Assembly (NCBI RefSeq): GCF_010731295.1
Contig: NZ_AP022579.1
Location: forward strand, 558,001-622,000
DNA: 64,000 nucleotides
Origin: Mycolicibacterium boenickei
GTDB taxonomy: Bacteria; Actinomycetota; Actinomycetes; Mycobacteriales; Mycobacteriaceae
Reading direction: 5' to 3'
Shown: one piece after another, positions 28,349-38,470 of the stretch
Layout of the letters: each line of letters opens with the position of its first letter
How positions within the stretch are numbered: position 1 is the first letter of the stretch
Notes under the pieces: generated by a model
Told to the model about the DNA's origin: nothing
Seen by the model: only the letters and a program-made list of their open reading frames with translations
Database searches by the model: none
Position numbers and translations under genes: made by a program

Positions 28349-29902
28349 GTGAACAACAACGCGGCAGTCAGCAGACGGACGTTGCTGCTGGTGGGCGGCA
28401 CCACCGCGATTCTGGGTGCCGGCGCCGGAGTCGCCGTAGACGGCTCGCTCCGGTCGTCAGGGCCAGAGCTCTGGCAGCGTGAGGACCGCAGCGATGCACC
28501 GCGAGTCGGCGGGCTGCACCTCCAGTACGGCGCCGATGCCTCTTCCGAGGTCGTGGTGTCCTGGCACAGCGCCACCCGGGTCGGCAACCCGCGGGTCATG
28601 TTCGGCACCCCGAACGACGGCTTCGGCGAGACGGTTGCCGCCGACACCGTCACCTACCGCGACGGACAGTCGGGGACCGAGATCCGGGTGCACCACGCCC
28701 GGCTCACCGGCCTGCTGCCCGACACCGACTACGTCTACGCCGCGGTGCACGACGGCACCAGCCCCGAGCTGGGCACCGCCCGAACCGCGCCGCGCGGCCG
28801 GGCCGCCTTGCGGTTCACCAGTTTCGGCGATCAGTCGACCCCGACGCTGGATGCCATGGTGGCCGACGCGTTCGGCAGCGACAACCGGGGTTCGCCTGCC
28901 GCGGGCGACATCACGACCGCAGTCGAGAATGCCCGGCCGCTGTTCAACCTCGTCAACGGAGACCTCTGCTACGCCAACCTGTCCGGAGACCGGATCAGAA
29001 CCTGGTCGGACTGGTTCGAGAACAACTCTCGCTCCGCGCGGCACCGGCCATGGATGCCCGCCGCGGGCAACCACGAGAACGAATTGGGCAACGGCCCGAT
29101 CGGCTACGCCGCGTATCAGACCTACTTCGCGCTGCCCGATTCCGGCGCGGACACCGAGCTGCGCGGAATGTGGTACGCGTTCACCGCGGGCGCGGTACGG
29201 GTGATCAGTCTCAACAACGACGACGTGTGCTACCAGGACGGCGGGAACTCCTATGTTCACGGATACTCCGGTGGCGCCCAGAAACGTTGGCTGGAACAAG
29301 AACTGGAACGCAGTAGCACCGATTCCGGCATCGACTGGATCGTGGTCTGCATGCACCAGACCGCGGTGTCGACGGCCGACCGCACCAACGGTGCGGATCT
29401 CGGGATCCGCGAGAATTGGCTGCCCCTGTTCGACCGCTACGGCGTCGACCTGGTGGTGTGCGGCCACGAACACCACTACGAGCGCTCACACCCGATCCGC
29501 GGCGTGCAGCCGACCGACACCCTCACCCCGATCCCGGTCGACGGCCACGGGAAGGCCATCGACACCAGCAGAGGCACAGTGCATCTGGTGATCGGCGGTG
29601 GCGGAACCTCGATCCCGTCGAACCGAATGTTCTTCCCCGAACCCCGCTGTCGCGTGCTGACCGGGGTCGGGGCACTCGATCCCGCGCTGGGCAAACGCAC
29701 ACCGCGTTATGTCACCGAAGCTGCCCCGTGGTCGGTGTTCCGGGATCGTGACCACGCCTACGGTTTCGTGATGTTCGATGTCGATCCGGGTTCGCCAGGC
29801 GGCGAGACATCGATCGAGGCAACCTATTTCGCGGTCGACGGCCCGTTCGGCCAGACCACTGCGGTGGACCGCTTCACGCTCCGCAAGCCGCGACGGTCCT
29901 GA
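28349..29902 (+). CDS. Tat-exported purple acid phosphatase-like metallophosphoesterase
   Basis: 517 residues. Twin-arginine signal VSRRTLLLVGG, then a fibronectin-like N-terminal domain (VSWHSATRVGNPRVMFG), then the metallophosphatase core with metal ligands in order: FGDQST, NGDLCYAN, AAGNHEN, VCMHQT, CGHEHHYERSHP. Likely cell-surface phosphatase or nucleotidase. GTG start. The stop is one base from the rlmB stop (convergent). Confidence 0.88.
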   Translation: MNNNAAVSRRTLLLVGGTTAILGAGAGVAVDGSLRSSGPELWQREDRSDAPRVGGLHLQYGADASSEVVVSWHSATRVGNPRVMFGTPNDGFGETVAADTVTYRDGQSGTEIRVHHARLTGLLPDTDYVYAAVHDGTSPELGTARTAPRGRAALRFTSFGDQSTPTLDAMVADAFGSDNRGSPAAGDITTAVENARPLFNLVNGDLCYANLSGDRIRTWSDWFENNSRSARHRPWMPAAGNHENELGNGPIGYAAYQTYFALPDSGADTELRGMWYAFTAGAVRVISLNNDDVCYQDGGNSYVHGYSGGAQKRWLEQELERSSTDSGIDWIVVCMHQTAVSTADRTNGADLGIRENWLPLFDRYGVDLVVCGHEHHYERSHPIRGVQPTDTLTPIPVDGHGKAIDTSRGTVHLVIGGGGTSIPSNRMFFPEPRCRVLTGVGALDPALGKRTPRYVTEAAPWSVFRDRDHAYGFVMFDVDPGSPGGETSIEATYFAVDGPFGQTTAVDRFTLRKPRRS

Positions 29903-29903
29903 G

Positions 29904-30848
29904 TCAGAGACTGCGCCGCTGACGGGCGATCTCGGCCAGCACCACACCGGCCGCGACCGAGGCGTTCAACGATTCGGTCGGCCCGGCCATCGGGATCGAG
30001 ACCACCGCGTCGCAGGTCTCCCGAACCAGCCGGGACAGGCCCTTGCCCTCCGAGCCGACCACCACGACCATCGGTCCCGAGCCTGCGAGCTCGTCGAGCG
30101 TGGTGTCACCACCGGCATCGAGGCCGACCACCTGCAGACCGGCGTCGGCATAGCTCTTCAGCGTGCGGGTCAGGTTCGTCGCCCGTGCCACCGGCGTGCG
30201 GGCCGCGGCTCCGGCGCTCGTGCGCCAGGCCACCGCGGTCACCGAAGCCGAACGTCGTTGCGGGATCACCACGCCATGCCCGCCGAACGCGGCCACCGAA
30301 CGCACGATGGCGCCCAGGTTGCGCGGGTCGGAGATGTTGTCCAGCGCGACCAGCAGCGGGGGCTCACCGGATTGCCGGGCAACCTTCAGCAGATCGTCGG
30401 GGTGCGCGTAGTCGTAGGGCGGCACCTGCAGGGCCAGGCCCTGGTGCAGCGTGTTGTTGCTCATCCGGTCCAGATCGTGGCGCTGCACCTCCAGGATCGA
30501 GATGCCGCGATCGGCCGCGATCTGGACGGATTCGGTGAGCCGCTCGTCGGCCTCGGCGCCGAGCGCGACGTAGAGCGCCGTAGCCGGAACCTTCGCGCGC
30601 AGACACTCCACCACGGGGTTGCGGCCCAGCACCAACTCGGTGTCGTCGGTCTTCTTGTGCCTGCCCTGCGCCTGACGCGCGGCCTTGGCGGCCTTCTTGG
30701 CGGCCGGATGGTGCGGCCGCTGGTCCGCGCGCGGCGTGGCGCCCCGGCCCTCGAGCCCGCGACGACGCACGCCGCCGGACCCGACCGTCGGCCCCTTCTT
30801 GGTGCCCGGCTTGCGCACTGCGCCGCGCCGCTGCGAATTCCCGGCCAT
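29904..30848 (-). CDS. rlmB: 23S rRNA 2'-O-methyltransferase RlmB/TrmH family
   Basis: 314 residues: basic N-terminal extension (about 65 aa, rich in Lys/Arg), substrate-binding domain starting [18 protein letters not shown], then the SPOUT catalytic domain with [36 protein letters not shown] and [19 protein letters not shown]. Modifies a 23S rRNA ribose using SAM. Its ATG directly abuts the cysS TAG, so they are one transcript. Rv3579c equivalent. Confidence 0.92.
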   Translation of the reverse strand: MAGNSQRRGAVRKPGTKKGPTVGSGGVRRRGLEGRGATPRADQRPHHPAAKKAAKAARQAQGRHKKTDDTELVLGRNPVVECLRAKVPATALYVALGAEADERLTESVQIAADRGISILEVQRHDLDRMSNNTLHQGLALQVPPYDYAHPDDLLKVARQSGEPPLLVALDNISDPRNLGAIVRSVAAFGGHGVVIPQRRSASVTAVAWRTSAGAAARTPVARATNLTRTLKSYADAGLQVVGLDAGGDTTLDELAGSGPMVVVVGSEGKGLSRLVRETCDAVVSIPMAGPTESLNASVAAGVVLAEIARQRRSL

Positions 30849-32285
30849 CTACGCTCCGTTCCCGTCCAGCAGTGCCCACTGCGGACCGTCGGCGGTGTCG
30901 GTGACCTCGATGCCGGCCGCCTTGAGCCGATCTCGGATGGCGTCGGCCTCCGCCCAGTCACGATTGGTCCGGGCCTCGGCCCGGGCGGCCAGCGCCCACT
31001 GCACCAGTTCGTCGACGGCAGCCAGCGCGGCCGACGTCTCGTCGCGCGATTCCCAGCGCTCGTCGAGCGGGTCGCAACCCAGGATGCCCATCATCGCCCG
31101 GATCGAGGTGGCCTGCGCCATCGCGCCCGCGTGGTCCCCGGCGTCCAGCGCGCGGTTGCCCTCGGCGCGGGCGGCGTGCACCTCGGCCAAGGCCATCGGC
31201 ACCGCGAGGTCGTCGTTGAGGGCGGCGGCGAATTTCGGCGTCCAGTCGCCCACTGCGACGGCGCCGACCCGGTTGCGGACCCGGTGCAGGAAGTCCTCGA
31301 TGCCGCTGTAGGCCTTCACCGCGTCCTGCAGCGCGTTCTCGGAGAACTCCAGCATGGACCGATAATGCGCGCTACCCAGGTAGTAGCGCAGCTCGGCAGC
31401 GCGAACACGTTGCAGCACAGCGGGAATGGAGAGCACGTTGCCCAGCGATTTGCTCATCTTCTCGCCGCCCATGGTGACCCAGCCGTTGTGCAGCCAGTAC
31501 CGGGCGAAGCCGTCGCCGGCGGCCTGCGCCTGGGCGATCTCGTTCTCGTGGTGCGGGAACACCAGGTCCATACCGCCGGCGTGGATGTCGAACTCCGCGC
31601 CCAGATAGGCCTCGCACATCGCGACGCACTCGGTGTGCCAGCCGGGGCGTCCCCGGCCCCAGGGCGTCGGCCACGACGGCTCTCCCGGCTTGGCGCCCTT
31701 CCACAGCGTGAAATCGCGCTGATCGCGCTTACCCGTCGCCACACCCTCGCCCTGGTGCACATCGTCGATCCGGTGCCCGGACAGCGCGCCGTAATCGGGC
31801 AGGCTCAGCACGTCGAAGTAGACGTCCCCACCCTGCGCGTAGGCGTGCCCCTTCTCGATCAGCCGGTCGATGAGCTCGACCATCTGGGTGATGTGCCCGG
31901 TGGCCCGCGGCTCGGCCGACGGCGGAAGCACGCCCAGCGCGTCGTACGCGGCGCTGAACGCCCGCTCGTACGTGGCGGCCCACTCCCACCACGGCCGGCC
32001 TGCGTCGGCCGCCTTGTTGAGGATCTTGTCGTCGATGTCGGTGACGTTGCGGATGAACGCAACGTCGTATCCATTGGCGGTCAGCCAGCGGCGCAACACG
32101 TCGAACGCGACTCCGCTACGGACATGGCCGATGTGCGGCAAGCCCTGGACGGTGGCACCGCACAGGTAGATCGAAGCGTGCCCCGGCCGCAGCGGTACGA
32201 AATCTCGTACGGCACCCGCCATGGTGTCGTACAGCCGCAAATCGGAGGCAAACCCCGACGCGACGGCTTGAGCGCGATCGGTCAC
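30849..32285 (-). CDS. cysS: Cysteinyl-tRNA synthetase
   Basis: 478-residue class I synthetase with zinc Cys in [19 protein letters not shown] (HIGH motif), [15 protein letters not shown] and the KMSKS loop [13 protein letters not shown]. It charges tRNA-Cys. GTG start (MTDRAQAV). It carries a short insertion ([10 protein letters not shown]) near the N-terminus relative to the M. tuberculosis protein as I recall it. Downstream of ispDF. Confidence 0.95.
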   Translation of the reverse strand: MTDRAQAVASGFASDLRLYDTMAGAVRDFVPLRPGHASIYLCGATVQGLPHIGHVRSGVAFDVLRRWLTANGYDVAFIRNVTDIDDKILNKAADAGRPWWEWAATYERAFSAAYDALGVLPPSAEPRATGHITQMVELIDRLIEKGHAYAQGGDVYFDVLSLPDYGALSGHRIDDVHQGEGVATGKRDQRDFTLWKGAKPGEPSWPTPWGRGRPGWHTECVAMCEAYLGAEFDIHAGGMDLVFPHHENEIAQAQAAGDGFARYWLHNGWVTMGGEKMSKSLGNVLSIPAVLQRVRAAELRYYLGSAHYRSMLEFSENALQDAVKAYSGIEDFLHRVRNRVGAVAVGDWTPKFAAALNDDLAVPMALAEVHAARAEGNRALDAGDHAGAMAQATSIRAMMGILGCDPLDERWESRDETSAALAAVDELVQWALAARAEARTNRDWAEADAIRDRLKAAGIEVTDTADGPQWALLDGNGA

Positions 32286-32304
32286 GACGTGCCAGCTTAC
32301 CGGC

Positions 32305-32781
32305 CTATTCCGCAGGAACCACCAAAGCGCTGGCTATCGCGGCCAATCCTTCACCCCGGCCGGTCAGCCCGAGCCCGTCGGTGGTGGTGGCCGACACCGA
32401 CACCGGCGCCCCGATCAGCTCGGAGAGCAGCCGCTGTGCCTCATCCCGGCGCGGCCCGATCTTGGGCCGGTTGCCGATCACCTGGACGGTGGCATTGCCG
32501 ATCTCGAAGCCCGCCGCGTGCACTAGTCCGCGGACGTGACGCAACATGTCGGCGCCGGTGACCCCGCGCCATTCCGGCCGGTCGGTGCCGAACACCGCGC
32601 CGAGGTCACCGAGGCCGGCGGCACTGAGCAGCGCGTCGCACAAGGCGTGGGAGGCGACATCGCCGTCGGAATGGCCGGCGCAGCCGTCTGCGCCGTCGAA
32701 AAGCAGCCCCAGTAACCAGCAGGGGCGGCCCGGTTCGATCGGATGGACGTCGGTACCCAGCCCGACCCGTGGAATCAACAT
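32305..32781 (-). CDS. ispF: 2-C-methyl-D-erythritol 2,4-cyclodiphosphate synthase
   Basis: 158-residue MEP-pathway enzyme. Zinc ligands GTDVHPI and later His in [36 protein letters not shown] near the C-terminus. Overlaps the ispD end by 7 bases; together they make isoprenoid precursors. Confidence 0.95.
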   Translation of the reverse strand: MLIPRVGLGTDVHPIEPGRPCWLLGLLFDGADGCAGHSDGDVASHALCDALLSAAGLGDLGAVFGTDRPEWRGVTGADMLRHVRGLVHAAGFEIGNATVQVIGNRPKIGPRRDEAQRLLSELIGAPVSVSATTTDGLGLTGRGEGLAAIASALVVPAE

Positions 32782-33446
32782 GCGTCACGCGCCATGACGG
32801 CTTCGGCGAGCAACAGGTCCAGCGGAGTGGTGATCTTGAAGGCCAGCGGATCGCCCTCGACGATCTGCACCGGCGTACCGATCTGCTCGACGAGCGAGGC
32901 GTCATCGGTGACCGCGCCGGCACCGGCGCGTTGGTAGGCCCGGCGCAACACGTCGGCGCGGAAGCCCTGCGGGGTCTGTACGGCCCGCAGACCGGCCCGT
33001 TCCGGCGTCCCCAGCACCGCACCGTTGGCGTCGACCGCCTTGATCGTGTCGGCCAGTGGAAGGCCAGGAACGACGGCAGCGTGCCCGTCGGCCAGCGCCG
33101 CCACCACGCGAGCGATCAGCGTGGGAGGCGTCAACGCCCGGGCCGCGTCGTGAACGAGGACGAAATCGGCGTCCCCTGCGGCGGCCAGAGCCAATTCGAC
33201 CGATTCGGTTCGATCGGCTCCCCCGGCCACGATCCGCGCGCGCCCACCGAACACCAGGGTGGCTTCATCGGTGAGCGCGGGCGGTACCGCAACCACGACC
33301 TGGTCGATCACCCCCGAAGCCAGCAGCCCGTCCAGGGCATGCTCCAACAGGGGCTTGTCCCCCAGATTGACGAACGCTTTCGGTCTGCCCGCACCTAGCC
33401 GCTCACCGGAGCCGGCGGCCGGGACGACCGCGACAGTTGTTGCCAC
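32775..33446 (-). CDS. ispD: 2-C-methyl-D-erythritol 4-phosphate cytidylyltransferase
   Basis: 223 residues. Nucleotide-binding [18 protein letters not shown] at residues 8-25, [11 protein letters not shown] near 110, and [13 protein letters not shown]. Makes CDP-methylerythritol from MEP and CTP. GTG 33446 lies 6 bases after the carD stop, giving the carD-ispD-ispF order of M. tuberculosis. Confidence 0.95.
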   Translation of the reverse strand: MATTVAVVPAAGSGERLGAGRPKAFVNLGDKPLLEHALDGLLASGVIDQVVVAVPPALTDEATLVFGGRARIVAGGADRTESVELALAAAGDADFVLVHDAARALTPPTLIARVVAALADGHAAVVPGLPLADTIKAVDANGAVLGTPERAGLRAVQTPQGFRADVLRRAYQRAGAGAVTDDASLVEQIGTPVQIVEGDPLAFKITTPLDLLLAEAVMARDAC

Positions 33447-33452
33447 GACGCG

Positions 33453-34238
<786 letters not shown>

Positions 34239-34817
34239 GTGAACCGCTTCGCAATGCGTGCCTCGGCCGGTCTGGCCGCATGTGGCCTGACCGCAGCCGT
34301 TCTCACCGGTTGCAGCGCCGGGCAGGTCTCCCAGACGGCGACCCAGGAGCCCGCCGTCAACGGTGTCAACGCACAGGCCGGCTCGATCGCGCTGCGCAAC
34401 GTGCACCTGCGCGCGCCGCAGCAGAAGGACTACGTCGAGCCCGGCTCCGAGGCCGAGCTGCTGTTCGTCGCAGCCAACGGATCCACCGAGGCGCCCAACA
34501 AGCTCGTCTCGATCAAGACCACCGTCGGCGACGTGGCGCTGACCGGGGATCAGACCATCCCGGCGGGTGGCGTCCTCGTGGTGGGCGAGCCCGACGGCCA
34601 GACCAAGCCGCTGGAGAAGGCCGAGGCCGCCGACGCCGTCACCGCCAAGGTCACCTTGACCAAGCCGGTCACCAACGGGCTGCTCTACGACTTCACGTTC
34701 AAGTTCGAGAACGGCGAGACGACTGTGGCCGTGCCGATCTCGGCAGGCGAGTCGCCCCGGCGCGACACCACCGGCGAGGAGCCCGGCGAGGGCCCCGCAG
34801 CCGGCGGCCATCACTGA
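34239..34817 (+). CDS. lpqE: Lipoprotein LpqE
   Basis: 192 residues with lipobox VLTGC after a signal ([15 protein letters not shown]). The mature part is a beta-rich domain ([60 protein letters not shown]) with a low-complexity tail ending GGHH. Position between carD and radA matches Rv3584. Function unknown; the terminal His pair hints at metal but is not evidence. Confidence 0.86.
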   Translation: MNRFAMRASAGLAACGLTAAVLTGCSAGQVSQTATQEPAVNGVNAQAGSIALRNVHLRAPQQKDYVEPGSEAELLFVAANGSTEAPNKLVSIKTTVGDVALTGDQTIPAGGVLVVGEPDGQTKPLEKAEAADAVTAKVTLTKPVTNGLLYDFTFKFENGETTVAVPISAGESPRRDTTGEEPGEGPAAGGHH

Positions 34818-34897
34818 TCTGAGCTACCGCTGACCCGCGGGCCCCGACCGGCGCGTGCACACCGCCGATGTCGGGGCCACCGGTTACTGTCACGGGC

Positions 34898-36304
34898 GTG
34901 GCCGCTTCGAAAGTACGTTCGCAATACCGTTGCTCGGAATGTCAGCACGCCACCCCCAAATGGGTCGGCCGCTGCGCCAATTGCGGCACCTGGGGAACGG
35001 TCGACGAAGTAGCGACACTGGCACCGGTGGGCAGCCCTGTCCGCCGCTCGGTGGCCCCGACCTCGCCCGCCGTGCCGATCACCGCCATCGACCCTGGCAT
35101 CACCCGGCATTTCGCGACCGGGGTCAGTGAGCTGGACCGGGTCCTCGGCGGCGGCCTGGTGGCCGGTTCGGTCACGCTGCTGGCCGGGGAACCCGGAGTC
35201 GGCAAGTCCACCCTGCTCCTCGAAGTCGCCAATCGCTGGGCGCACACCGGCCGCCGCGCCCTCTACCTGTCCGGCGAGGAGTCCGCGGGCCAGATCCGGC
35301 TGCGGGCCGAACGCACCGGCTGCACGCACGACAACGTCTATCTGGCAGGCGAATCCGATCTGCAGATCGCCCTCGGTCACATCGACGAGGTCAAACCGAG
35401 CCTGGTGATCGTCGACTCGGTGCAGACCATGTCCACCACCGAAGCCGACGGCGTGACCGGCGGGGTGACGCAGGTGCGCGCGGTGACGACGGCGCTCACC
35501 GGCTACGCCAAGACCGCGGTCGGAGACCCGGCGGTGGCCATGATCCTGGTCGGCCATGTGACCAAGGACGGCGCCATCGCGGGCCCGCGCTCACTGGAGC
35601 ATCTGGTCGACGTGGTGCTGCACTTCGAAGGCGATCACACGTCGAGCCTGCGCATGGTGCGCGGGGTCAAGAACCGGTTCGGCGCCGCCGACGAGGTCGG
35701 CTGTTTTCAGATGCACGACAACGGAATCGAGTGCGTCAGCGATCCGTCCGGACTGTTCCTGGACCAGCGTCCGGCGGCGGTGCCCGGCACCGCCATCACG
35801 GTCACCCTCGACGGCAAGCGCCCCATGATCGGCGAGGTTCAGGCGCTCGTCGCCCAGCCGGTTGGGCCGCCCCGGCGGGTCGTCAGCGGAATCGACTCGG
35901 CCCGCGCGGCCATGATCGGCGCGGTACTGCAGACCCGGTGCGCCCTGCCGATCGGCAACAACGACATCTACCTGTCCACCGTCGGCGGCATGCGGCTGAC
36001 CGATCCGTCCTCGGATCTGGCCGTGGCGGTGGCCGTCGCCTCGGCCTACCTCGACATCGCGTTGCCGATGAACGCGGTGGCTATCGGTGAGGTGGGGCTC
36101 GTCGGCGATCTGCGCCGGGTCACCGGTATGGACCGCAGGCTGGCCGAGGCCGCCCGGTTGGGGTTCAACATTGCCGTGGTGCCGCCAGGGGTCACCAGCG
36201 CGCCGCCGGGACTGCGCGTCATCACCGTCGATCACATCGGGGCGGCGTTACGGGCACTCAAAGACATCGCGATTGCCAGCAATCAATCCCATCACGGACA
36301 ATAG
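34898..36304 (+). CDS. radA: DNA repair protein RadA
   Basis: 468 residues: N-terminal C4 zinc finger ([20 protein letters not shown]), RecA-like ATPase with Walker [10 protein letters not shown], RadA-specific KNRFG near 260, and a Lon-like C-terminal domain. Promotes branch migration in recombination. GTG 34898 was chosen because TACTGT ends 7 bases upstream, a leaderless arrangement, and homologues begin near this point; an ATG at 34868 would add 10 residues. disA follows by 21 bases. Confidence 0.94.
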   Translation: MAASKVRSQYRCSECQHATPKWVGRCANCGTWGTVDEVATLAPVGSPVRRSVAPTSPAVPITAIDPGITRHFATGVSELDRVLGGGLVAGSVTLLAGEPGVGKSTLLLEVANRWAHTGRRALYLSGEESAGQIRLRAERTGCTHDNVYLAGESDLQIALGHIDEVKPSLVIVDSVQTMSTTEADGVTGGVTQVRAVTTALTGYAKTAVGDPAVAMILVGHVTKDGAIAGPRSLEHLVDVVLHFEGDHTSSLRMVRGVKNRFGAADEVGCFQMHDNGIECVSDPSGLFLDQRPAAVPGTAITVTLDGKRPMIGEVQALVAQPVGPPRRVVSGIDSARAAMIGAVLQTRCALPIGNNDIYLSTVGGMRLTDPSSDLAVAVAVASAYLDIALPMNAVAIGEVGLVGDLRRVTGMDRRLAEAARLGFNIAVVPPGVTSAPPGLRVITVDHIGAALRALKDIAIASNQSHHGQ

Positions 36305-36325
36305 CGGCCGACCCTAGGAGAGCTG

Positions 36326-37444
36326 ATGGCCGTGAACTCCGGCGCCAGGACCAGCCGCACCGTCGTGCATCTGGCTCGGCCGACGCTACGAGAAACCCTC
36401 GGCCGCCTGGCGCCCGGTACCCCGCTGCGCGACGGCCTGGAACGCATCCTGCGCGGCAAGACGGGCGCGCTGATCGTGCTCGGCTACGACGACAGCGTGG
36501 AGACCATCTGCGACGGCGGATTCGCCCTCGACGTGCGGTATGCCCCCACCCGGTTGCGCGAGCTGTCGAAGATGGACGGCGCGGTGGTGCTGTCCAGCGA
36601 CGGCAGCCGGATAGTGCGGGCCAACGTCCAGCTGGTGCCTGATCCATCGATCCCCACTGACGAGTCCGGGACCCGCCACCGCTCGGCCGAGCGCACCGCG
36701 ATCCAGACCGGTTACCCGGTGATCTCGGTGAGCCATTCGATGAGCATCGTGACGGTCTACGTCGCCGGGGAGCGCCACGTGGTGCCCGATTCGGCGACCA
36801 TCCTGTCCCGGGCCAACCAGACCATCGCGACGCTGGAGCGCTACAAGGGCCGGCTCGATGAGGTCAGCAAGCAGCTGTCGACCGCAGAGATCGAAGACTT
36901 CGTGACGCTGCGCGACGTCATGACCGTGGTGCAGCGCCTGGAGATGGTGCGCCGCATCAGCCTTGAGATCGACGCGGACGTCGTCGAACTCGGCACCGAC
37001 GGACGCCAGCTCAAACTGCAGCTCGACGAACTCGTCGGCGACAACGAGGCCGCCCGCGAGCTGATCGTGCGGGATTACCACGCCCTTCCGGATCCGCCGA
37101 CGGCCGCGCAGGTGCACTCGACGCTCGATGAGCTGGATGCCCTGACCGACAGTGAGCTGCTCGACTTCACCACGCTGGCAAGGGTTTTCGGCTATCCGTC
37201 GACGTCCGAGGCGCAGGACTCGGCGATGAGCTCACGCGGCTACCGCGCCATGGCAGGGATACCGCGACTGCAGTTCGCCCACGTCGATCTGTTGGTCCGC
37301 TCGTTCGGCTCACTGCAGGGGCTGCTGGCCGCCAGCGCGGACGATCTGCAGTCCGTCGACGGCATCGGGTCGATGTGGGCCCGGCACATCCGTGAGGGCC
37401 TGTCGCTGCTGGCCGAGTCGACCATCGCCGACCGGCTGGCCTGA
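36326..37444 (+). CDS. disA: DNA integrity scanning protein DisA (diadenylate cyclase)
   Basis: 372 residues. The DAC domain carries [13 protein letters not shown] and [11 protein letters not shown] (catalytic DGA and RHR motifs), then a helical linker and C-terminal helix-hairpin-helix DNA-binding domain ([19 protein letters not shown]). Makes c-di-AMP from two ATP. ATG after GGAGAG, directly behind radA as in M. tuberculosis. Confidence 0.95.
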   Translation: MAVNSGARTSRTVVHLARPTLRETLGRLAPGTPLRDGLERILRGKTGALIVLGYDDSVETICDGGFALDVRYAPTRLRELSKMDGAVVLSSDGSRIVRANVQLVPDPSIPTDESGTRHRSAERTAIQTGYPVISVSHSMSIVTVYVAGERHVVPDSATILSRANQTIATLERYKGRLDEVSKQLSTAEIEDFVTLRDVMTVVQRLEMVRRISLEIDADVVELGTDGRQLKLQLDELVGDNEAARELIVRDYHALPDPPTAAQVHSTLDELDALTDSELLDFTTLARVFGYPSTSEAQDSAMSSRGYRAMAGIPRLQFAHVDLLVRSFGSLQGLLAASADDLQSVDGIGSMWARHIREGLSLLAESTIADRLA

Positions 37445-37447
37445 GCC

Positions 37448-38230
37448 TCAGTTACCCGGCGTGGGCGTCTCCGCCGCCGGCGCGCCCTCAGCAGCGGGCG
37501 GTGCAGGCTGTTGCGGGTTGGCCTGCGCCAGGATGAACGGCACCGGCGCCGATCTGAGGTTGCCAAGCTGCACCATCAGGTTGTAGGTGCCGGGACCGAT
37601 CGGCTGACGGGGCATCGGGCACTGCGGCGCCGACCCCATGCCGGTCCAGGTCACCTCGGTGGTGACCTGCTCACCGGGGTTGAAGGTCTTCACCAGGGTC
37701 TCGTTGGACGGTGCGCAGTCCAGGTTCGACCACAGCCGGTTGTTGTCCAGCGAGTACACGTAGGCGGCCAGCACCGCGGCACCCACGTCCCGCTTGCAGG
37801 CCACCAGGCCGATGTTGGTCACGACCATGGTGAACTTCGGCTGATCGCCCACGACGTACTCGGGCTGGCTGGTGATGCCCTTGACCGCGAGCGTGGAATC
37901 CGGGCAGTCGTCGCCCTCTTTGAGCAGCGGCGGCGGCGTGACGGCAGCGGTCGGCGTGGCCGTCGGCGGCGGCGCGTGCTGAGCCGGCGGCACCACCGGG
38001 GTCTTCACCTCGGGATTCTCGCCCGGCAGCGGCGTCGGAGGGGCAGCCGCGGCAGAGGGTTCGTCAGCTGACTTGGTCTCGGCTCCGGAGCTGCTGGTCA
38101 TGATCACCGCGACGATCGCGGCGATGATCCCCACGACCACCACCGCGATTCCGATGGCCAGCGCACGGCGCCGCCAGTAAATCTGCGAGGGCAGTGGCCC
38201 ATGAGGTTCGAGATCTAACACGGCTTTCAC
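37448..38230 (-). CDS. Membrane-anchored proline-rich protein (Rv3587c homologue)
   Basis: 260 residues: short cytoplasmic part, one membrane helix (IGIAVVVVGIIAAIVAVIMT, residues 26-45), a Pro/Thr-rich linker, then a soluble extracytoplasmic domain with paired Cys (GDDCPDSTLAVKG; LVACKRDVG; NLDCAPSNE; PQCPMPRQ), likely disulfide-bonded. Function unknown. GTG 38230 is only 14 bases from the start of the divergent small ORF in the TnpB-like locus, so its native promoter region appears to have been replaced by that insertion. Confidence 0.85.
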   Translation of the reverse strand: MKAVLDLEPHGPLPSQIYWRRRALAIGIAVVVVGIIAAIVAVIMTSSSGAETKSADEPSAAAAPPTPLPGENPEVKTPVVPPAQHAPPPTATPTAAVTPPPLLKEGDDCPDSTLAVKGITSQPEYVVGDQPKFTMVVTNIGLVACKRDVGAAVLAAYVYSLDNNRLWSNLDCAPSNETLVKTFNPGEQVTTEVTWTGMGSAPQCPMPRQPIGPGTYNLMVQLGNLRSAPVPFILAQANPQQPAPPAAEGAPAAETPTPGN

Positions 38231-38244
38231 GGTAAGCCCAGGTC

Positions 38245-38469
38245 ATGCCGGGTTGTCCGAGGCGCCTCGGCGTGTCGGGCTTGTCGGTATGTGGAGTTAG
38301 CGTCGAGGTGCTGCATGAGCGTGGGGACAAGTCGCTGCTGGAGGAGCTGATGGACGACTTCATAGCGTTGCTGGCATCGTTTTCGGGCCGTTTCTACCAA
38401 CTGCGGTCCCGGCAGAATCAACAGCGGCTGCTCGACGCGGCCGTTGGGCGATTACCACAGCGGTCCTGA
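38245..38469 (+). CDS. Small ORF preceding and coupled to the tnpB-like gene
   Basis: 74 residues; the segment LLEELMDDFIALLASFSGRF then YQLRSRQNQQRLLDAAVGRL looks genuinely coding. A GTG at 38308 is an alternative start that would drop the less plausible first 21 residues. Its stop (38467-38469) is one base before the GTG GTG start of the TnpB-like gene, in a different frame. It may be a separate partner protein or the detached N-terminus of a once longer TnpB-like protein split by a +1 shift; the two cannot be told apart here. Confidence 0.55.
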   Translation: MPGCPRRLGVSGLSVCGVSVEVLHERGDKSLLEELMDDFIALLASFSGRFYQLRSRQNQQRLLDAAVGRLPQRS

Positions 38470-38470
38470 C

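Noticed and set aside
29778..32561. Plus-strand open frame of about 927 codons
   Set aside because: It is antisense to rlmB and cysS, has low-complexity Arg/His/Gly composition and no domain; a high-GC shadow.
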